This document shows, piece after piece, positions 42,779-47,955 of a stretch of 47,955 bases of DNA. Below the pieces are notes generated by a model. The model worked only from the letters and a program-made list of their open reading frames with translations. It was not told the origin of the DNA and searched no databases. Location: NCBI GenBank assembly GCA_902509965.1, contig CABWZP010000007.1, positions 1 through 47,955 of the forward strand, read 5' to 3'. Position numbers and translations under genes: made by a program. The DNA comes from an uncultured SAR86 cluster bacterium (GTDB taxonomy: Bacteria > Pseudomonadota > Gammaproteobacteria > Magnimaribacterales > D2472). The first letter of the stretch is position 1. Every line of letters begins with the position of its first letter.

Positions 42779-44751
42779 TTAACTCTTTGACCCTCTTTTG
42801 CGCCTTCATCTGGAGATATTAAGAAAATACCACCATTATCATCTGATGATGCTAAGACCATACCTTCAGATAAGCCGAATTTCATTTTTCTAGGGGCTAA
42901 ATTATATACAAGCACTACCTTTTTATCGGTTAAATCTTCTTTAGAATAAGCGCTTTTAATTCCAGCAAAAACTGTTTTTTGCCCCAAATCACCAACGCTT
43001 AAAGTCAGTTTAATGAGTTTGTCAGCTTCCTCGATATCTTCTGCAGAAATTATCCTAGCAACTCTAAGTTCTACATCTGAGAATTGCTTAATGTCTATAG
43101 TGTTCATGTCATCTGAATTTTCATCATTTGGCATATTATTTTCCTCTTCGTTAAATTGATCAAGTGATAAAGGCTCCATTCTTGTTAAAAGGGGAGTGTA
43201 TTTTTCTAGTTTTTTTGATATTAATTTATCACTAAGACTTTTATATGTTTGTATTTCTACTCCTAATGATTTAAATGCCGCCCCAGTTAATTTGGGCAAA
43301 ACGGGATTCATATATATTGATAATATCCTAAATGCATTAATTGCCGTTGTAGCAACAAAAGTAGCTTCATCATTTTCTAGTTTCCACGGTGTTTTATCAT
43401 TAATGTATTTGTTTGTTAAATCTGCCATATCCATAATCAATCTAATAGCTTTTGAATATTGACGTATTTCAAAGTACTCCTGAATTTGCTCTGCATTACC
43501 AAGAATTGTATTTATTAAATCTTCATCAATATCACTAGATAAAAAGCCTTCATTTTTTTGAATAAATGTTGATGATCTGCTTAGTATATTTAAGTATTTT
43601 CCAACTAAATCTGAGTTAATACGTTGTGTAAAATCTTCTAAATTTAGATCTATATCCTCAACTTTATCATTCAATTTCGCTGCAAAATAGTATCTCAACA
43701 TTTCAGGATTGCAATATTTAGCAAAAGTATCTGTTTTTATTCCAGTGCCCTTTGATTTAGACATTTTCTCGCCGTTAACTGTTAAAAATCCATGTACGAA
43801 TATAGAGTCTGGAAGCTTAAAATTAGCACTATCAAGTGTTGCAGGCCAAAATAAACCATGAAAATAGGCTATATCCTTTCCAATAAAATGCACAATTTCG
43901 TACTCAGAATCATTAGACCAATAATCGTCAATCGATTTATTGTTTGAATTTGCCCAATTTTCAATAGAAGCAATATAACCAATAGGAGCATCTAACCAAA
44001 CATAGAAGTATTTATCTTTTTCGTTTGGTATTTCAAAACCGAAATAGGGGGCATCTCTAGATATATCCCATGGCTTCAAATCTTCTAACCATTCATTCAG
44101 TTTATTTTTTATTGCTGACTGTATATTAACTTCTTCTAAGAATAATTTAAGCATGGACTCTTTTTGAGGTAAGTCAAAAAAGATATGTTCACTATCTTTT
44201 AATTTAGGGGTTGTATTAGTTAATGTTGAAATTGGATTTAATAAATCTCGTGGCTCATAAGTTGCGCCACAAACTTCGCAACCGTCCCCATATTGATTTT
44301 CTGCTGCACATTTTGGACAGGTACCTTTAATAAACCGATCCGATAAAAACATACCCTCATTTTCATCATAATACTGATTAACAGTTTTTTTAATAATTAA
44401 ATCCTTGTCTAAAGCAGCCTTATAAATAATTTCAGAGAATTTTTTATTTTCCTTAGAGTGAGTGGTATGGTAATTCGTAAAATTAATATCATACGTTTCA
44501 TATGTTGCCATATGTTCAGTTCTAACTTTTGCTACTAACTCTTCTGGAGAAATATTTAACTCCTTTGCTTTTAACATTACCGGGGTTCCATGAGTATCAT
44601 CAGCACAAAAGAATAAACACTCATTACCAATTTGATTTTGAAATCTAACCCAAATATCAGTTTGAACAGCTTCAAGTATATGACCAAGATGCAAAGATGC
44701 ATTAGCATAGGGCAATGCTTGCGTAACTATAATCTTTCTTTGCTTGTTAAT
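42775..44751 (-). CDS. metG: Methionyl-tRNA synthetase
   Basis: 658 residues if translation begins at the ATT at 44751. The first conventional start (TTG 44715) would begin inside the catalytic 'ALPYANASLHLGHI' and remove the preceding beta-strand 'KIIVTQ'. Upstream in frame, only ATA and ATT codons could start before the stop at 44779-44781. Also present: zinc knuckles 'CPKCAAENQYGDGCEVCG', 'KMSKSKGT' with the KMSKS loop, and a C-terminal tRNA-binding domain ('VELRVARIISAEDIEEADKL'). Essential enzyme charging tRNA-Met. It heads the metG-fnr-rnfB-rnt operon and is divergent from the Mrp gene. Confidence 0.93.
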   Translation of the reverse strand: MNKQRKIIVTQALPYANASLHLGHILEAVQTDIWVRFQNQIGNECLFFCADDTHGTPVMLKAKELNISPEELVAKVRTEHMATYETYDINFTNYHTTHSKENKKFSEIIYKAALDKDLIIKKTVNQYYDENEGMFLSDRFIKGTCPKCAAENQYGDGCEVCGATYEPRDLLNPISTLTNTTPKLKDSEHIFFDLPQKESMLKLFLEEVNIQSAIKNKLNEWLEDLKPWDISRDAPYFGFEIPNEKDKYFYVWLDAPIGYIASIENWANSNNKSIDDYWSNDSEYEIVHFIGKDIAYFHGLFWPATLDSANFKLPDSIFVHGFLTVNGEKMSKSKGTGIKTDTFAKYCNPEMLRYYFAAKLNDKVEDIDLNLEDFTQRINSDLVGKYLNILSRSSTFIQKNEGFLSSDIDEDLINTILGNAEQIQEYFEIRQYSKAIRLIMDMADLTNKYINDKTPWKLENDEATFVATTAINAFRILSIYMNPVLPKLTGAAFKSLGVEIQTYKSLSDKLISKKLEKYTPLLTRMEPLSLDQFNEEENNMPNDENSDDMNTIDIKQFSDVELRVARIISAEDIEEADKLIKLTLSVGDLGQKTVFAGIKSAYSKEDLTDKKVVLVYNLAPRKMKFGLSEGMVLASSDDNGGIFLISPDEGAKEGQRVK

Positions 44752-44813
44752 CTTATATCTAGTTATTGATTCACTTATCTATATTATAATTCAATTCAAT
44801 TAAACAATATTGA

Positions 44814-45506
44814 ATGAGTATTAAAAAAATAATAGCAATAGCCTCAGCGAAAGGAGGGGTTGGAAAATCTACACTCACAGCTTTATCAGCACTGTCGCTT
44901 TGTAATGATTATAAAGTAGGCATTCTCGATGCAGATATTTATGGGCCTAACCAACAAATTTTATTTAATGTTGAGAATATTAAACCTGAGATTATTTCTA
45001 AAAATTCTAAAAAATTCTTTAAACCCATATCATCCAAAGGCATTGAAATATCAAGCATGGGATCAATTATAGAATCTGATAAAGCTACTATCTGGAGAGG
45101 CCCAATGCTTAGTGGTGCCATAAAGCAACTCATCACAAGTACATATTGGAGTGATCTTGACGTACTTTTTATTGATATGCCTCCTGGTACTGGAGATGCT
45201 TACCTAACAGTATGCTCAGAAATTGATCTAGATGGTGTGATATTAGTCTCTACTTCAAATATTTTATCTAAAACAGATACAATTAAAACAATATCTACTT
45301 TTAATAAATTAGATGTTCCAATATTTGGTTATATTGAGAATATGACATTACCACTGTCTGTTGGTGAAGAGCTAACTTTTAATAATGATATTCACAAGAT
45401 AACAACAATAAGTTTTAATGAAAGCATTTATAATATGTCCTTAAATAATATCTCAGATGAGATGCAAATTTTAAAAGAATCTTTAGAGAAAATTATTAAT
45501 GCTTAA
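44814..45506 (+). CDS. apbC: Mrp/ApbC-type P-loop ATPase, shortened
   Basis: 230 residues. Walker A 'SAKGGVGKST' at 11-20, 'LDADIYGPNQQ', 'IDMPPGTGD' and the switch region are those of the Mrp/NBP35 family of Fe-S cluster carriers. Two usual parts are missing: the N-terminal MIP18/DUF59 domain, and the C-P-x-C cluster-binding motif. After 'GYIENM' (about residue 172-177) comes 'TLPLSVGEEL' instead of a CPHC-type sequence. It may be a cluster-less ATPase. It overlaps mlaA by 8 bases and is divergent from metG, the classical gammaproteobacterial arrangement. Confidence 0.85.
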   Translation: MSIKKIIAIASAKGGVGKSTLTALSALSLCNDYKVGILDADIYGPNQQILFNVENIKPEIISKNSKKFFKPISSKGIEISSMGSIIESDKATIWRGPMLSGAIKQLITSTYWSDLDVLFIDMPPGTGDAYLTVCSEIDLDGVILVSTSNILSKTDTIKTISTFNKLDVPIFGYIENMTLPLSVGEELTFNNDIHKITTISFNESIYNMSLNNISDEMQILKESLEKIINA

Positions 45507-46209
45507 ATTACTATTTTTATCCTTATCCTTATTTAGCTTTAATGCATATGTTTTAGCTGATGATGTCCAAGATCCATTTGAAGAGATCAACCAGGTTACG
45601 TTTGCTGTCAATGAGGCTCTTGATAATGCAATAGCTAAACCTATAGCAATTGTATACGGAGATATAACACCTTCATTTATTCAGAATAGAGTAACAAGAT
45701 TCTTTAAAAATCTTGCTGAGATAGATACATTTATAAATCAAGCCTTGCAAGGTAAGCCAAAGCTTGCTTTTCAAGATTTTGGAAGATTTACTATAAATTC
45801 AACGATAGGATTATTTGGATTATTCGATGTTGCAACAGGAATGGGCTTAGAGGCTCATGAAGAGGATTTTGGTCAGACTCTTGGAGTTTGGGGAGTTCCA
45901 AGTGGTCCTTATATTATGTTACCGGTAATTGGACCAAGTAATGCACGAGACCTGATGAGTAGGCCCATATCCTCTTTTCTATCTGGAACTTTTGCCATGA
46001 CTGATACCGATGTAAGACTTGCCTTGACAGCTTTAGATGCACTTGAAACAAGAGAGAGATATCTAGATTTTGAGGCAATGATTCAAGGTGATAGATATAC
46101 CTTTGTAAAAGATGCATATATTCAATCAAGAGACTATGAAATATCTGACGGAGAGAGTGATGAAGATGATTTCTTAGAAGATCTAGACGACTTTTTAATA
46201 GATGACTAG
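45499..46209 (+). CDS. mlaA: MlaA/VacJ-family outer-membrane lipid-asymmetry protein
   Basis: 236 residues. 'DPFEEINQVTFAVNEALDNAIAKPIA', 'FFKNLAEIDTFINQALQGK', 'GRFTINSTIGLFGLFDVA', 'HEEDFGQTLGVWGVPSGPYIMLPVIGP' cover the MlaA fold, which removes mislocalised phospholipids from the outer leaflet. Unlike E. coli MlaA there is no lipobox cysteine: the signal peptide ends at 'NAYVLA|DD', a signal peptidase I site. The C-terminal tail is strongly acidic. Its stop overlaps the convergent dusA gene by 4 bases. Confidence 0.92.
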   Translation: MLKLLFLSLSLFSFNAYVLADDVQDPFEEINQVTFAVNEALDNAIAKPIAIVYGDITPSFIQNRVTRFFKNLAEIDTFINQALQGKPKLAFQDFGRFTINSTIGLFGLFDVATGMGLEAHEEDFGQTLGVWGVPSGPYIMLPVIGPSNARDLMSRPISSFLSGTFAMTDTDVRLALTALDALETRERYLDFEAMIQGDRYTFVKDAYIQSRDYEISDGESDEDDFLEDLDDFLIDD

Positions 46210-47162
46210 ATTAGTTCAAGAAGCTGTTCTCTAGATTTAACTATATCTCCGTCTAGGATAGACTGATGAACTTTTTTTCTAAAAGCTCTTGCGTGAGTAT
46301 CGCCTTTGGATAAACCAAAAAGATGCTTAAGCATTCTAGATAAATCATAACCTTTATCACTCATGATTGTTACATAATCTAAATATTCATTTAATATTTC
46401 AACTTTTTGTTTGTTACTACTCGGTTTGTCAAAAAATAATTCATCAACTTTAGAGAGCATAAATGGGTTGTCATAAGAAGCCCTACCTATCATAACGCCA
46501 TCAACTTTCTGTAAGTGCTCTTTGGTTTCCTCAAGATTTTTAATACCACCATTTATAATTATATTAAGCTCCTTGTTATCCTCTTTTAATCTATAAACAT
46601 AATCATATTTTAATGGAGGTATAGTTCTATTTTGCCTTGGACTTAAGCCTTTCAGAAGACCATTGCGAGCATGAATAATAAAGGTAGATACACCAGATGA
46701 TTTAACTATATCTACAAAATTTGATAAGAATTCATAATCTTCTCTATCATCAATACCAAGTCTACATTTTACAGTTACAGGTATTTCTACATTTTTAGAC
46801 ATTGAAGATATACATTCAGCAACAAGTTCAGGTTCCAGCATCAAACATGCACCAAATCTTCCTTTTTGAACCCTTTCTGAAGGACAACCTACATTCAAAT
46901 TTATTTCATCATACCCATAAGCTTCTGCAGTTTTAGCACATTCTGCTAGATGACTAGGATTTGAACCTCCTAATTGAACTGCAACTGGATGCTCTTCATG
47001 ATTATAGTTAAATTGATCCAAACAATTACCAAAAATAATAGAACCAGTTGAAATCATTTCAGTATACAAGTAAATATTTTTTGAAATTAGTCTTAATAAA
47101 AACCTGTCATGCATATCTGTATATTGCATCATAGGCGCTACGCAGACTTTATGAGAAAACAT
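46206..47162 (-). CDS. dusA: tRNA-dihydrouridine synthase A
   Basis: 318 residues, FMN TIM barrel. 'VAPMMQYTDMHDRFLLR' at the start, 'QLGGSNPSHLAECAK', the active cysteine in 'NLNVGCPSERVQKGRFGACLM', 'HARNGLLKGLSPRQNR' and 'GVMIGRASYDNPF' identify the DusA branch, which reduces U20/U20a of the tRNA D loop. Three bases separate it from nhaB upstream on the same strand. Confidence 0.95.
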   Translation of the reverse strand: MFSHKVCVAPMMQYTDMHDRFLLRLISKNIYLYTEMISTGSIIFGNCLDQFNYNHEEHPVAVQLGGSNPSHLAECAKTAEAYGYDEINLNVGCPSERVQKGRFGACLMLEPELVAECISSMSKNVEIPVTVKCRLGIDDREDYEFLSNFVDIVKSSGVSTFIIHARNGLLKGLSPRQNRTIPPLKYDYVYRLKEDNKELNIIINGGIKNLEETKEHLQKVDGVMIGRASYDNPFMLSKVDELFFDKPSSNKQKVEILNEYLDYVTIMSDKGYDLSRMLKHLFGLSKGDTHARAFRKKVHQSILDGDIVKSREQLLELI

Positions 47163-47165
47163 AGA

Positions 47166-47955
47166 TTATAAAATGTAAGTTATAGAGTATAGCCCAACAA
47201 TAGTTAGAACAATTGTATAAGGCAACGCCATTTTAACCATTTTCATATAAGAAAGATTTATGAGTGGCGCTAAAGAGGATGTTAACAAAAATAAAAAAGC
47301 TGCTTGACCATTGGGTGTTGCAATACTGGGGATATTCGTACCTGTATTAACTGCAACTGCTAAAGCTTCAAACTGATCTCTTCCGATATCACCAGCTAAA
47401 TAAACTTGGTTTATCTCATTAATATATATTGTAGCAACAAAAACATTATCACTTATAGCTGAGAGCAATCCATTAGCCATAAAAAAAACAGATGGCTGTA
47501 TAGCAGGGTCTTGTTGAAGAACATAATAAATTACAGGAGAAAATAAATGTTGATCATGTATAACACTTACTATTGCAAAAAAAACAGCAAGCAGTGCAGT
47601 GAAAGGCAGAGCTTCTTTAAAAGCAGGACCAAGATCATGTTCATCAGTAATGCCTTTAAAAGATGTTAATAAAATAATTACAGCAAGACCGATAATACCC
47701 ACTGCTGCTAAATGAAGAGCTAAAGCAGCTATTAAAAATAATAAAACTATGAACTCAACATAAAGTTCAGCTTTTTGAATATCAGTTTTTTTGTGAACTT
47801 TCATATTGATCATAATCTATAAAAATTTGCCTTATAGAATCTGGTAATTGATGACCAAAACCAGCTAACTTAAATCTTTCAATCATGAAGCAAGTAAATA
47901 CTCCAGCAACAAATACTGGCATCGTAACTGGCGCCATGGCTATAACAAACTCTAC
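47166..47955 (-). pseudogene. nhaB: Na+/H+ antiporter NhaB, C-terminal half, frameshifted (partial)
   Basis: From 47813 down to 47166 (215 residues) the sequence follows the C-terminal half of E. coli NhaB: '[19 protein letters not shown]', '[13 protein letters not shown]', '[20 protein letters not shown]', '[32 protein letters not shown]'. The region to the right edge, read in another frame on the same strand, encodes the preceding NhaB part ('APVTMPVFVAG', '[20 protein letters not shown]') and stops at TGA 47781-47783. The two join with correct spacing if one base is removed from the A7 run (T7 at 47786-47792 on the plus strand). The gene is either broken, misread at a homopolymer, or expressed by slippage. 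It also runs off the window. Confidence 0.88.

Noticed and set aside
1-47955. CRISPR arrays, insertion sequences, integrases, phage genes and rRNA.
   Set aside because: No direct-repeat arrays, transposase or integrase frames, or rRNA-like stretches were seen; both tRNA genes lack nearby integrases or attachment-site duplications.

Overview
The window is AT-rich (roughly one third G+C by eye), densely packed, and reads as a stretch of chromosome from a small-genome marine gammaproteobacterium, most like the SAR86 type. This placement is inference. It rests on gammaproteobacterial genes (RNase T, NhaB, MlaA, YheS, DusA, and an ApbC-MetG-RnfB neighbourhood), very short intergenic gaps, several TTG starts, and a catabolic set (TonB receptor, Baeyer-Villiger monooxygenase, P450, GMC oxidoreductase, DUF3604) typical of such organisms. 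There are 47 protein genes (two of them very small and not certain), two tRNA-Arg genes, no rRNA, no insertion sequence and no CRISPR array. No gap longer than about 300 bases was left unexamined.

Region 1 (1-7380) looks like one uptake-and-degradation block: the end of a TonB-dependent receptor, an exported beta-lactamase-fold hydrolase, an MFS carrier, a nitrilase-family amidohydrolase and a class III aminotransferase, nearly all touching or overlapping. A LysR regulator and alanine dehydrogenase follow. A pyruvate-dependent aminotransferase would make alanine, and alanine dehydrogenase would return pyruvate and release ammonium, so the block makes sense for an amide or amine compound. Region 2 (7381-8937) holds a strong promoter, a structured leader with mutually exclusive antiterminator and terminator pairings, an EamA transporter and a rhodanese.

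Region 3 (8934-20530) contains a lipoprotein carboxylesterase divergent from a Baeyer-Villiger monooxygenase, tRNA-Arg(TCG), an unknown exported protein, a GMC oxidoreductase, a DUF3604/parvulin/HupE operon and a DmdA-like GcvT-fold protein. The esterase/monooxygenase promoter region and the DUF3604 promoter carry the same 17-bp palindrome, TGACATW-N3-TATGTCA, which points to one unlinked repressor controlling both.

Region 4 (20584-35329) is mostly housekeeping: coaBC-panB-panC-panD, an MBL hydrolase, an M16 peptidase-P450 operon, an M28 peptidase, RhlE, the ABC-F protein YheS, a CPXCG protein, two tiny membrane proteins, an unknown gene, tRNA-Arg(ACG) and Trm112. Region 5 (35368-47955) holds a GPH-type carrier, CofE (coenzyme F420 pathway), an M20 peptidase, pdxJ, grxD, a ferritin-like protein with tandem Fur-like half sites, the operon metG-fnr-rnfB-rnt, a shortened Mrp/ApbC, mlaA, dusA and a frameshifted nhaB at the right edge.

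The most interesting items are the candidate attenuator/riboswitch before the EamA gene, the shared operator linking the monooxygenase/esterase pair with the uncharacterised DUF3604 operon, an RnfB without a membrane anchor paired with its own reductase, a Mrp that has lost its Fe-S cysteines, a probable AUU start for metG, and a one-base frameshift in nhaB.
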